Numbered from the stretch's first letter, positions 1 through 6,171 are shown. The stretch: 9,142 nucleotides of DNA from Chloroflexota bacterium (GCA_025450375.1 JANWHO010000337.1:1-9142); one strand, 5' to 3'. Notes: generated from the sequence alone by a model not told the origin. Numbers and translations: made by a program.

Positions 1-75
1 CGGGAACAGTGCCAGGATCACGGTGAGGGAAAGGGCGGCGCCAAGGACAGCTCGTGGCCCAGCTCGTCGCTTCAT
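1..75 (-). CDS. N-terminus of a secreted or membrane-anchored protein (partial)
   Basis: Only the first 25 codons are in the window, and the reading frame stays open to the left edge. The translation begins MKRRAGPRAVLGAALSLTVI and continues LALFP. It has a basic n-region (K2, R3, R4, R8) followed by a hydrophobic core, which is the layout of a Sec signal peptide or an N-terminal membrane anchor. A second ATG, seven bases further upstream in another frame, gives a non-hydrophobic peptide and was not chosen. A purine-rich stretch (GGGAAAAG) precedes the start but is a weak ribosome binding site. The function cannot be told from this fragment; secretion is an inference from composition only. 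Confidence 0.5.
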   Translation of the reverse strand, partial: MKRRAGPRAVLGAALSLTVILALFP

Positions 76-205
76 TTGTCATCTTTTCCCATCCGCCAGG
101 CTGCCCCACCGGACAGCTCCCGCGGCGGTTCACTTGTCCTGACAGGCTCTATATCGTGTCCCTGATCCCTCTCGCGCGACTTCTATGTACCAGGTTGTGA
201 GTAGA

Positions 206-235
206 ACTCTAAGTGAGCAAGATAGGTGATGTCAA
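206..235 (-). promoter_or_regulatory. candidate sigma-70-type promoter for the left-edge gene
   Basis: Read on the minus strand, a perfect -35 box TTGACA (235 to 230) is followed after 18 bases by TAGAGT (211 to 206), which matches 4 of 6 bases of TATAAT. It points at the minus-strand gene starting at 75, leaving a leader of about 125 bases. The rest of the 226-base gap between that gene and dtd shows no convincing ORF or strong hairpin. The perfect -35 is the main support; the -10 is weak. Confidence 0.35.
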
Positions 236-301
236 CCATGGCGCGATCTTTCGATCTTGTAGTCACGCGACGTAGAGCAAATGCCGTATTCCGACGAGCA
301 A

Positions 302-769
302 TCATGCTTGATCGGTATCCAGCAGGATCGTCACCGGCCCGTCGTTGGCGATGTGGACCACCATGTGGGCGCCGAACTCCCCCGTGGCCACCTCATACCC
401 CAGGCCGCGGAGGCGCTCGGTCGTGTAGCGGTAGAGCGCCTCGCCGGTGGCGGGATCAGCGGCGCGGATGAAGCTGGGTCGGCGGCCTTTCCGCGTATCA
501 GCCAGCAAGGTGAACTGCGAGATCACCAGGAAGGCCCCGCCGGCCTGGCGAATGTCCAGGTTCATTTTGGCGTCGGGATCGGCGAACACTCTGAGCCCAG
601 TCATCTTCTCCACCAGTTTGTCCGCCTGCTCGGTGGTGTCGCCCTGGGCCACTCCCAACAGGACGGCGAAGCCGCGGCCAATCCGATTCACCGTATGCGG
701 GACGGCGGCATGGGCATCGGCGAAGATCTCCACCGAGGCATCGGTCACTCGTTGCAAGACTGCCTTCAT
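302..769 (-). CDS. dtd: D-aminoacyl-tRNA deacylase (DTD)
   Basis: This is a cytoplasmic proofreading enzyme that hydrolyses D-aminoacyl-tRNAs, and in this family also Gly-tRNA(Ala), so that misacylated tRNA does not enter translation. The 155-aa product has the usual family length and starts MKAVLQRVTDASV. The signature SQFTL is at residues 84-88, followed by the DTRKGRRPSF segment (91-100). The C-terminal NDGPVT at 142-147 carries the Gly-cisPro pair (G144-P145) that enforces chirality in the dimer's active site. The start at 769 is backed by a GGAGG ribosome binding site six bases upstream. The gene is divergent from the kinase-like gene at 861, with 91 bases between them. No clear terminator was found downstream. 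Assignment is firm from motifs and length. Confidence 0.96.
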   Translation of the reverse strand: MKAVLQRVTDASVEIFADAHAAVPHTVNRIGRGFAVLLGVAQGDTTEQADKLVEKMTGLRVFADPDAKMNLDIRQAGGAFLVISQFTLLADTRKGRRPSFIRAADPATGEALYRYTTERLRGLGYEVATGEFGAHMVVHIANDGPVTILLDTDQA

Positions 770-775
770 CGTGTT

Positions 776-797
776 CCTCCGAAAAAGGATTCTAGCA
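776..797 (-). promoter_or_regulatory. dtd ribosome binding site and possible extended -10
   Basis: On the minus strand, GGAGG at 780-776 lies six bases before the dtd ATG and fixes that start. Just upstream, TAGAAT (794 to 789, 5 of 6 to TATAAT) is preceded by TGC (797 to 795), giving an extended -10 layout with no good -35. If used, the transcript would begin only about a dozen bases before the ATG, so the ribosome site would lie at its very 5' end. The RBS is convincing; the promoter is tentative. Confidence 0.4.
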
Positions 798-860
798 AAT
801 TACGGTTCTCCGCCGCGAATGTGCCGCTTTCCGGTAATCTGAAGACGGGAGGACTGGGTC

Positions 861-1655
861 ATGGCGCGGAAGGGTGTTCAAGATAACCACATGGGCGCGG
901 TAGAGCGGCAGACGGCCGGCACCAGTTGGGCGCCATCGGAGCCCCATATACGCGCCCTCCTAGAGTCAGCCATCATCACTCGTTGCCGGCCAATCATGTG
1001 GGGCTCGAACGGCACCTTCCTGGTCACCATGGAGGGTGAGAATGAGGCCGGCGAAAGCCATGCCATCTACAAACCACGCCGTGGTGAATCGCCACTGTGG
1101 GACTTTCCCCATGGCACTCTATTTAAGCGTGAAATGGCCGCCTACCTGGTCAGCGAGGCGCTGGGTTGGGGGCTGGTACCGCCGACCGTCACTCGCGATG
1201 GCCCGTATGGAGTTGGCTCGATGCAATTGTTCATCGAGCACGACACGGAAGAATACTTCCACTCGCCGGTACGGCGTGACGCCAGGGCCGCCGAACGCAT
1301 CGCCCTGCTTGACGTGGTGTTGAATAACGCTGACCGGAAGAACGAACATTGCCTGAGAGCCCTCGATGGACGAACCTGGGCCATTGACCATGGATTAACC
1401 TTCCATCCCGAGCCCAAGTTGCGGACGGTGATTTGGGATTTCGCCGGCCAAGCCATCCATGCCTGTCTCCTGGAAGATCTGGCCCGCTTGCGGATCGCCC
1501 TGCAACCGGACGCGGCCCTGTACACTGAGCTGTGCGCGCTGGTTAGCGAGGAGGAAGTCGCGGCGACCCGGCGGCGCGCGAAGCGCCTGGCACAAGGCGG
1601 CGTCTTTCCCGATCCCGGAGCACGACGTCGGGTAGAACCCTGGGCCTTTTGGTAA
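861..1655 (+). CDS. SCO1664-family protein with PI3K/PI4K-like kinase fold
   Basis: This 264-aa protein matches the SCO1664 family, which is known mainly from Actinobacteria and whose substrate is not established. Visible kinase-fold landmarks are SNGTFLV (49-55) as a nucleotide-loop-like start, the candidate ATP-anchoring lysine K71 in AIYKPRRGE, FKREMAAYLVSEALGWG (88-104), the hinge-like MQLFIEH (121-127), the catalytic-loop-like NNADRKNEH (155-163, with D158 and N161) and the metal-binding DHG at 176-178. All key positions are present, so activity is plausible. A GGGAGG ribosome binding site eight bases upstream supports this start over the ATG at 891. In actinobacteria, as I recall, relatives sit near mshC, DUF3090 and phosphatase genes. 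Here none of these is visible; the gene is instead followed 32 bases later by an operon for membrane proteins. Family membership is confident; function (small-molecule or protein kinase) is inference. Confidence 0.85.
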   Translation: MARKGVQDNHMGAVERQTAGTSWAPSEPHIRALLESAIITRCRPIMWGSNGTFLVTMEGENEAGESHAIYKPRRGESPLWDFPHGTLFKREMAAYLVSEALGWGLVPPTVTRDGPYGVGSMQLFIEHDTEEYFHSPVRRDARAAERIALLDVVLNNADRKNEHCLRALDGRTWAIDHGLTFHPEPKLRTVIWDFAGQAIHACLLEDLARLRIALQPDAALYTELCALVSEEEVAATRRRAKRLAQGGVFPDPGARRRVEPWAFW

Positions 1656-1673
1656 GTACGAGGCCACGTGCCT

Positions 1674-1679
1674 GGAGAG
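1674..1679 (+). promoter_or_regulatory. ribosome binding site deciding the start at 1688
   Basis: GGAGAG lies eight bases before the ATG at 1688. A longer reading from a TTG at 1649 would overlap the preceding gene's stop and has no such site, so 1688 is preferred. Confidence 0.55.
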
Positions 1680-1687
1680 TGATATCG

Positions 1688-2392
1688 ATGATGACCCCTA
1701 ATACTGATCGGGCCGGGGCGGCGGATACCGAGGCCGCCAGGCAGCCGTTTGGCCGGCGGGAGCAGTTGGGCCGGGAGCAGGCCGCCGAACGAACGGACGC
1801 GCTGGCCAGCCTCAGGGCCCTCGCGCGAGATGGGGCGCCCGACGCGGCGCTGCGGGACGCATGGTGGCAGGCGGTCCGGCTCGGGTGCGACCTCTCTCCC
1901 GCACTCCGGCAGGCGGGCCGAGACGCCTGCCGTCGGGTGGCCCGGCGCCGACCGTTGGGGATCACAGACCGGCTCTCCCCCGTGGATGCCACGCCGCACT
2001 TTCCGCAACCGCCCAGCCCGCGCCTGGCCCAACTGCTGGCGGTCGCCGAGTTGGACCAATCGCGGGCGCTTCAGCGCCTCAGGGAGGCCATGGCAGCCGA
2101 CGATCCCCGGCGGATTGCTCGCGCCGCCGAGCTGACGCGCCAGGTTGACGCCTCCGATCCTGGCCTGCCTTGGGAGAGAGTCGAGGATGCCGAGACACTG
2201 GTGCAAGTTGAGGGCGAGTTGCGCGCCGCCCTCCGCGCGGAGGATGTCACTGGGGCGGCTGCCGCCTGGTTTCGCGCCGGGTCCGTGTGGCCGAACCGGC
2301 TCGATGAAGAGGACGACCAGGCGGGACGATTGATGTTTCGCGCCTGGGGCCATACGATGCGCCGAAGCGCTCCCAGGGCGTATGGCCGATGA
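1688..2392 (+). CDS. soluble helical protein of unknown function, first of the membrane-protein set
   Basis: I do not recognise this 234-aa protein. It has no signal peptide and no membrane segment, is rich in Ala, Arg, Glu and Leu, and is almost certainly mostly helical and cytoplasmic. Two helical parts can be seen: residues about 24-88 (with DAALRDAWWQAVRLG at 52-66) and 111-220, joined by a proline-rich stretch (SPVDATPHFPQPPSP, 97-111). The C-terminal half alternates short helices in a way that could be repeat-like (LREAMAADDPRRIARAAEL, then LRAALRAEDVTGAAAAW). Its TGA overlaps the ATG of the next gene in ATGA, so the two are probably translationally coupled and act together. It may be a cytoplasmic partner of the tail of the next protein; that is inference from position only. 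Codon use is like that of its neighbours. Confidence 0.75.
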   Translation: MMTPNTDRAGAADTEAARQPFGRREQLGREQAAERTDALASLRALARDGAPDAALRDAWWQAVRLGCDLSPALRQAGRDACRRVARRRPLGITDRLSPVDATPHFPQPPSPRLAQLLAVAELDQSRALQRLREAMAADDPRRIARAAELTRQVDASDPGLPWERVEDAETLVQVEGELRAALRAEDVTGAAAAWFRAGSVWPNRLDEEDDQAGRLMFRAWGHTMRRSAPRAYGR

Positions 2393-4134
2393 GCTTTGGC
2401 CCAGCCCCTTTGCGGGGCCTGCTCCGTCGCCCTTCGAGTGGCCACGTAGTCAGTATGAGCGCCCTGCGGCGGCTGGGGCAGGCTTTGGACGGCCTTGATG
2501 GTCGGACGGAGCCAAGCGACCTGGCACGCCTGGTGTATCCCTTCGATACCCAGGGCGCCGAACGACTGGAGGTTCTGGACCGCGACCTACGGCCAGGCGG
2601 CACTCCGGGGCGCTGGTCGGGAGTAGATGTGTTCCGGGCCATCGATCCATCGTCGATCGCCAACGCGGTGCGCAACACGGCCTTCGAGAGCACTATCCTC
2701 GCCGTCCTCGAGGTGCTTCGGAACATTCTGGTGCTGGTTCCCGTCCTCCTCACCTGGTGGGGCCTCCGCTATGCCGCCGATGCCTACGCAAGCGCCATGC
2801 GGAATCCCGCGCTGCACGAGCAGTCCTTCCTCCTCCTCTGGCAGAATCACTTCGGCAGACCCGGCCCCTACACCTGGACCCAACCTACCCTCAGCGACAT
2901 TGCCACCTGGGACGTGGCCGTGCTGATCCTGATCCTGGGCGCCACCCTCCTCATCCATGCCGGTCTGAACGTGGTACAGGCCCGACGCGAGGCCGTGGCC
3001 CGGGTGCTCGAGCGGGAGTTGCAGCACGCGGTCTGGAAGGCGGCCGGCAGTCTCGCCCAGGCCACCACGCTGCCGGCTGCTGTCCTCGAGTTCCGCGCCG
3101 CCAGCCAGAATCTCCTTGATGAGCTGGCGGGCTACAACCAGCAGATAACCGTCCTGGCCGAGGCACGCCAGATCGAGGTAGATGGCCTGCTCCGGTTCGG
3201 CCAGGAGCTTCGTCAGACAATAGGCGGACTGAACGGGTTTCATCAAGACGTATCGGCCATGCTGGCCGGCGCGCGCGCCATTGCCACCACGCTCAGCGAC
3301 CAGCTTGCCGAACTGACCAGCCAGCAAAACGTGCTGGCATCCGGCCTGAGAAGCGTGGGAGCGCAGATGAGCCTCCATAACCAGGCGTACGGCACGGCGG
3401 CGGATCAGCTTAACTCGACCGGGGGACTGTTGGCCGACGCGGCCGAACAAAACCTGACCGCGATCGCCGATCTGGGGCGCCAGGTGGGCCAATTCTCGGC
3501 TGACTTCGCCGATCTCCGGGATCATCTGGCCCACGAGCACGGAGTACTGGAAGGCGCCATCCGTTCCCTGGCCACCGCGACGGGCGCCATGGTCGGATCT
3601 CGGGACCGGGGGGACGGCGTATCTGGAGATCCAAGGCGAGAGATCGAGGCCCGTGAGGCGGTGGCCCCACAATTGGCGGTGGTACAGGCCCAACTCCAGG
3701 CAGCCATGAGTGCCCTCGCCGCCGGGGTGCAGAGCATTTCCAGCACGCTGGGAGCGGCCGATGCGCGCGTTTCCGGCTCAAGCACATCCTTTGAACGCTC
3801 GGCTGCCGCCCTCTCCGCCGCGACCCAGAACCTCAACACCACGCTCGGTGGCGTCCACCGGGGACTGGCCGACTCAGCCGCCTCGCTGGGCCGGGCCAGC
3901 GAGGCTTTTCAGGGCACGCTTCCCGCCATTCGCTCGCTCAATCCGGTCAACCTGGAAGCAGCGGCAAACGCGCTCTCCCGCGCCATGACCTCGGCCGAGG
4001 CTCGCCAGGTGGCGGCCACTTCGGCGATCGAAGAAGCGGCGGGCGCGCTCCGTGACCTGGCCCGCGCCATCCAGAGTCGAAGCGTGCCCAATCCGTCTTC
4101 CGGACCAACCCGTCCCCTGGTCGGAAGCGACTAA
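2389..4134 (+). CDS. two-TM protein with long cytoplasmic helical tail (ZorA/MotA-like candidate)
   Basis: A 581-aa protein. Residues 1-100 are soluble, and helix TM1 is at about 102-127 (ending VLVPVLLTWWGLR). A loop of about 45 residues, probably extracytoplasmic, contains SFLLLWQNHFG (146-156). TM2 lies at about 175-195. It is followed by a basic segment (QARREAVAR, 197-205), which puts the rest inside by the positive-inside rule. Residues 197-560 form a long Ala/Leu/Gln/Ser-rich helical tail with heptad-like spacing, for example 352-395, interrupted by a Gly/Arg/Asp-rich break at 403-415. The end is Pro/Ser-rich. Architecture, plus the MotB-like gene three bases downstream, resembles ZorA-type stators with a cytoplasmic tail. 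It has only two clear TM helices, however, and I see no MotA/TolQ signature, so homology is unproven. A tail adaptor or chemoreceptor-like role is an alternative, but no receptor signalling hairpin is seen. The ATG at 2389 is chosen for its 4-base overlap; 2455 is possible. Confidence 0.8.
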   Translation: MSFGPAPLRGLLRRPSSGHVVSMSALRRLGQALDGLDGRTEPSDLARLVYPFDTQGAERLEVLDRDLRPGGTPGRWSGVDVFRAIDPSSIANAVRNTAFESTILAVLEVLRNILVLVPVLLTWWGLRYAADAYASAMRNPALHEQSFLLLWQNHFGRPGPYTWTQPTLSDIATWDVAVLILILGATLLIHAGLNVVQARREAVARVLERELQHAVWKAAGSLAQATTLPAAVLEFRAASQNLLDELAGYNQQITVLAEARQIEVDGLLRFGQELRQTIGGLNGFHQDVSAMLAGARAIATTLSDQLAELTSQQNVLASGLRSVGAQMSLHNQAYGTAADQLNSTGGLLADAAEQNLTAIADLGRQVGQFSADFADLRDHLAHEHGVLEGAIRSLATATGAMVGSRDRGDGVSGDPRREIEAREAVAPQLAVVQAQLQAAMSALAAGVQSISSTLGAADARVSGSSTSFERSAAALSAATQNLNTTLGGVHRGLADSAASLGRASEAFQGTLPAIRSLNPVNLEAAANALSRAMTSAEARQVAATSAIEEAAGALRDLARAIQSRSVPNPSSGPTRPLVGSD

Positions 4135-4137
4135 GCG

Positions 4138-4767
4138 GTGCGTGGGCGCTCCGGCTTTCGCGATACCTATTCGCTGGGGGGCTGGCTATTCGCCGACCTC
4201 ATGCTAGCTCTGATGGTCCTGTTTCTGGCATCCAACACGGTCTCCGGGGTCTCTATGCCGATCCCGACCAGCACTCCCACCGCGTTCAATACGCCAACCG
4301 CGACCACCACTCCCACCCCAACGAGCATTCCCGGCCGGGTCGCGATCAGCACCGCCACGCCTACCGCTACCCGTACCGCGACCGCGACCGCCACCGCCAC
4401 CCGCACGGCCACCAGTTCCGCCACGCCTACCGCGCTCCCCTGTCAATTGACCCTGGTGCTCCGGAAGCACGCGCTCACCGTCGCGGGCAACGCGGATGGT
4501 AGCGGACCATCGGCCACCCGGCTTCGCCAGGCATTCGGTCCCTTCCGCGGCGAACGCCTGGGGCTCCTGCTCACCTTTGGTCATGCGGCCACCCCATCGG
4601 CGGGAGAGACCCTGGCCGCCGACGTAAACGGCCAGTTGGCACGACTGCTCCCCGGCCTGTTCACCCACCAGACGATCCGCGAGTCGTATCACTTCATCGA
4701 CCCGAGCAGCCCCGGCACGGTGGACTTCAATGCCTATTTCTTCGCCAGCACCTGTGGGGAGCACTAA
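4138..4767 (+). CDS. one-TM MotB/ZorB-like protein with Thr/Pro-rich stalk
   Basis: A 209-aa protein starting at GTG three bases after the previous stop, with GGAAG ten bases upstream. The short basic N-terminus is followed by a single TM helix at about 15-34, reading GGWLFADLMLALMVLFLAS. The W-x2-AD-LM-x2-LM-x2-FL pattern, with one membrane Asp (D20), is what MotB, ExbD and ZorB proteins carry as the ion-binding residue. Residues 41-100 are almost only Thr, Pro, Ala and Ser, a flexible stalk probably outside the membrane. Residues 102-206 form a small alpha/beta-looking domain (LGLLLTFGHA at 141-150, then a helix, then VDFNAYFF at 195-202) bounded by C102 and C206, which could form a disulfide. 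It could be a diverged OmpA-like domain, but the usual peptidoglycan-binding Asp/Arg motif is not apparent. Partner of the preceding two-TM protein is likely. Confidence 0.8.
   Translation: MRGRSGFRDTYSLGGWLFADLMLALMVLFLASNTVSGVSMPIPTSTPTAFNTPTATTTPTPTSIPGRVAISTATPTATRTATATATATRTATSSATPTALPCQLTLVLRKHALTVAGNADGSGPSATRLRQAFGPFRGERLGLLLTFGHAATPSAGETLAADVNGQLARLLPGLFTHQTIRESYHFIDPSSPGTVDFNAYFFASTCGEH
4375..4398 (+). repeat. in-frame hexamer repeat in the Thr/Ala stalk
   Basis: Four tandem copies of ACCGC(G/C) code for Thr-Ala pairs inside the stalk of the one-TM protein. The surrounding 4258-4437 is low-complexity ACC/CCC/GCC-rich DNA. Such tracts can change copy number in frame, altering stalk length without breaking the gene. 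Confidence 0.6.
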
Positions 4768-4770
4768 AAT

Positions 4771-4801
4771 ATGCTGAATGGGATGGCCTCCCATTCAGCA
4801 T
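4771..4801 (-). terminator. perfect 13-bp hairpin at the convergent junction, probable terminator
   Basis: ATGCTGAATGGGA (4771-4783) and its exact reverse complement (4789-4801) flank a 5-base loop. The hairpin begins three bases after the stop of the stalk protein gene. Reading on the minus strand the stem is followed by ATTTTAG, a short T-run, so it best fits termination of the HD-protein transcript, whose stop is 104 bases away. On the plus strand no T-run follows, but the stem may still stop or stabilise that message. A weaker 4-bp stem (GCCC/GGGC) immediately follows the HD gene's stop. Confidence 0.55.
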
Positions 4802-4904
4802 GAAGAACTGCCAGGGCAGCGGCATACAGAGGTATCCATGCGGCCACACCCGGACGCAGCCGGTCCCGTTCCTTCCATCCGGCCTCAGCCAAAGGCCCAC
4901 CGGG

Positions 4905-5804
4905 CTAAAAATGGTAGACCGGGAGCAGCCGGCGCTCGGTCTCCCCCGCGATGGTGGCCGTGACCTCGATATGCTCGGCGATCCCGGAGGACACAATCTT
5001 CGGCTTCAGTAACTCATCCAGTTGGAAGATCCCGGCCGAGTTGTTCATCGCCACCGTGATCCCAATCGGCCGATGGTCGCCCTTGCCGATCGTCACGCTA
5101 TCGATGGCGGCGGCGGACAGGGAGTGAACGTCAATTTTCCCCGCATGGAAGGGGATGCGGGAGCGGCCCTCCGCCATGTCCAGGGCATCGGCCACTTTTA
5201 CGCACCCGGCCTCGGCGGTCAGGCCGCGCATGTCCGAGCGATGGCTGATGATCGCGTGCAAGGTCTCACTGGTGATGATCGTCCGCTCCGGCTCATCATA
5301 GATACCGGTAATCAGTTCGCGGATCTTGGGCGCCGCCAGGATCAGGCTGTATTGCTCGTGGTTGGACCGGTGGATGCTCATCCCGAGGTCATGCATGGCG
5401 GCGGCGAGGACCACCACCACCTCGGCATCCTCGGGCCGCATGTCATAGTCGCGGACGATCCCGAACTCCACCTTCGCGTCCCCCAGCAAGCGGAGCAAAC
5501 GCAGGGCGATGTTGACCACGATCCGCACATGCACGGGTCCGTGATCGGTCATCCTCAACCGATCCACGGCGGTAACATTGGCGCATTTCCACAATTGCTG
5601 AAGATGAAGATCATCATTCATCCGCTCCACCACCCGGTTCAGGTTGGCATTGTGGCGGGCGGGAATACGCATCCGGCGCGCGGTAGGAGCCCGAGGGACT
5701 GACTCCTCGCGTACCTCCATGCTGGGCGCTTTGGCCGTGGCGTCGTGCGGCCCCCCCTGGGCTTCCTCTTCTCCGATGGCGCTTGCTTGAGGCTGGGCAT
5801 CCAT
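4905..5804 (-). CDS. HD-superfamily metal-dependent phosphohydrolase
   Basis: A 299-aa cytoplasmic protein. Its HD-domain residues are in order: H88 or H92 in TDHGPVH, the HD pair H138-D139 in AAAMHDLGMSIHR, H183 and H188 in HAIISHR, and D206 or D209 in KVADALDMAEGRSRIPF. All metal-binding positions appear intact. The region 242-289, including MNNSAGIFQLDELLKPK (253-269), is a conserved C-terminal domain that I associate with a widespread family of HD proteins in archaea and bacteria with no settled substrate. Phosphomonoesters or nucleotides are the generic HD substrates. Residues 1-45 are acidic, Ala/Pro-rich and probably disordered. The start at 5804 directly abuts the stop of the upstream gene and has GGAAGGG ten bases before it; internal ATGs at codons 29 and 45 have no visible ribosome site. 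It is likely co-expressed with the 104-aa protein. Confidence 0.88.
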   Translation of the reverse strand: MDAQPQASAIGEEEAQGGPHDATAKAPSMEVREESVPRAPTARRMRIPARHNANLNRVVERMNDDLHLQQLWKCANVTAVDRLRMTDHGPVHVRIVVNIALRLLRLLGDAKVEFGIVRDYDMRPEDAEVVVVLAAAMHDLGMSIHRSNHEQYSLILAAPKIRELITGIYDEPERTIITSETLHAIISHRSDMRGLTAEAGCVKVADALDMAEGRSRIPFHAGKIDVHSLSAAAIDSVTIGKGDHRPIGITVAMNNSAGIFQLDELLKPKIVSSGIAEHIEVTATIAGETERRLLPVYHF

Positions 5805-6119
5805 CTACAGGTCGCCCTTCCGGTCCCGCACGTACTCAAAGGGGCCGCATTGCACGAGCATGAGGACGGTGTCGGTCTCACAGGTGTGGCTGCCTTCTGG
5901 GTCCACGATCGCGGCGCAGCGGACGTCATCTCCCTCCTCGTCGCGGGCTAGAAGACTACCGGGATCGAGGTACGACCTGGCGGTATTCAGGCTCTCCCCA
6001 TCAACCTCAAGAGGCAGCGCCACCGGTACACCAGACCACGGCGGGAGCGGAATGGCCGCCATGGCGGAAAAACGCACCGTGCGATCGCGGACGGTAAACG
6101 CGATTGGAGTGATTAACAT
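5805..6119 (-). CDS. small protein of unknown function, coupled to the HD phosphohydrolase
   Basis: I do not recognise this protein of 104 aa. It has no TM helix and no signal peptide. The N-terminal half (ITPIAFTVRDRTVRFSAMAA, then IPLPPWSGVPVALPLEVDG) looks beta-rich, followed by an acidic stretch (ARDEEGDD). The C-terminal part has two cysteines (in VRCAAI and SHTCETD) and ends MLVQCGPFEYVRDRKGDL, which contains a third. The start at 6119 is chosen because GAGGAG lies eight bases upstream; a longer reading from 6194 would overlap the recJ start and lacks support. Its TAG is immediately followed by the ATG of the HD gene, so coupling is nearly certain. The cysteines could bind metal or be redox-active, but no full motif is visible. 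Confidence 0.7.
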   Translation of the reverse strand: MLITPIAFTVRDRTVRFSAMAAIPLPPWSGVPVALPLEVDGESLNTARSYLDPGSLLARDEEGDDVRCAAIVDPEGSHTCETDTVLMLVQCGPFEYVRDRKGDL

Positions 6120-6140
6120 GGGCACAACTCCTCGTATAAG
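6113..6140 (+). promoter_or_regulatory. sigma-70-type promoter for recJ
   Basis: TTAACA (6113-6118, 5 of 6 to TTGACA), a 16-base spacer, and TATAAG (6135-6140, 5 of 6 to TATAAT). The start of transcription would be near 6147, about 23 bases before the recJ ribosome binding site. The -35 overlaps the start codon of the divergent small-protein gene. It is the best promoter match in the window. Confidence 0.5.
6128..6133 (-). promoter_or_regulatory. ribosome binding site deciding the start at 6119
   Basis: Read on the minus strand, GAGGAG lies eight bases before the ATG at 6119. This selects the 104-aa form over a longer one. Confidence 0.6.
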
Positions 6141-6150
6141 TTCGGGATCG

Positions 6151-6171
6151 CTATAGGGTACGATACCATAG
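6151..6171. promoter_or_regulatory. palindrome in the divergent region, possible operator or leader hairpin
   Basis: GGTA-CGA-TACC (6157-6167) is flanked by CTAT (6151-6154) and ATAG (6168-6171), giving an 8-bp dyad with a two-base bulge (AG, 6155-6156). It lies just downstream of the proposed recJ promoter and touches the recJ Shine-Dalgarno sequence. It could bind a repressor acting on both directions, or fold in the recJ leader and limit ribosome access. No regulator family can be named from it. Confidence 0.35.

Noticed and set aside
250..261. GATC-GAAA-GATC small hairpin as dtd terminator
   Set aside because: The stem is only four base pairs and no T-run follows on the minus strand.
861..1655. 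HipA toxin kinase
   Set aside because: It has a kinase fold with DHG, but the wording matches the SCO1664 family and no HipB-like DNA-binding partner is adjacent.
1142..2353. Long minus-strand open frame (403 codons) opposite the kinase-like and helical genes
   Set aside because: It spans two well-supported plus-strand genes. Its translation is Arg/Pro/Gly-rich with no motif, and no ribosome site is visible: a G+C-rich shadow frame.
2587..3693. Minus-strand open frame (368 codons) opposite the tailed membrane protein
   Set aside because: It is antisense to a gene with clear TM helices and heptad pattern, and its own product is low-complexity Gly/Arg/His-rich.
2389..4134. Methyl-accepting chemotaxis protein
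   Set aside because: Two TM helices and a helical tail fit superficially, but the conserved signalling hairpin tip and HAMP-like segment are not seen, and a MotB-like partner follows.
4258..4437. CRISPR-like or regulatory repeat array
   Set aside because: The repetitiveness is in-frame Thr/Pro/Ala codons inside a gene, without spacers.
861..4767. A complete known Zorya system
   Set aside because: No helicase, nuclease or other Zorya effector gene (ZorC/D/E) is in the window, and the membrane proteins are too diverged to call ZorA/ZorB.
5022..5702. Plus-strand open frame opposite the HD phosphohydrolase
   Set aside because: The minus strand encodes a complete HD motif set; the plus-strand product is His/Gly-rich shadow sequence.
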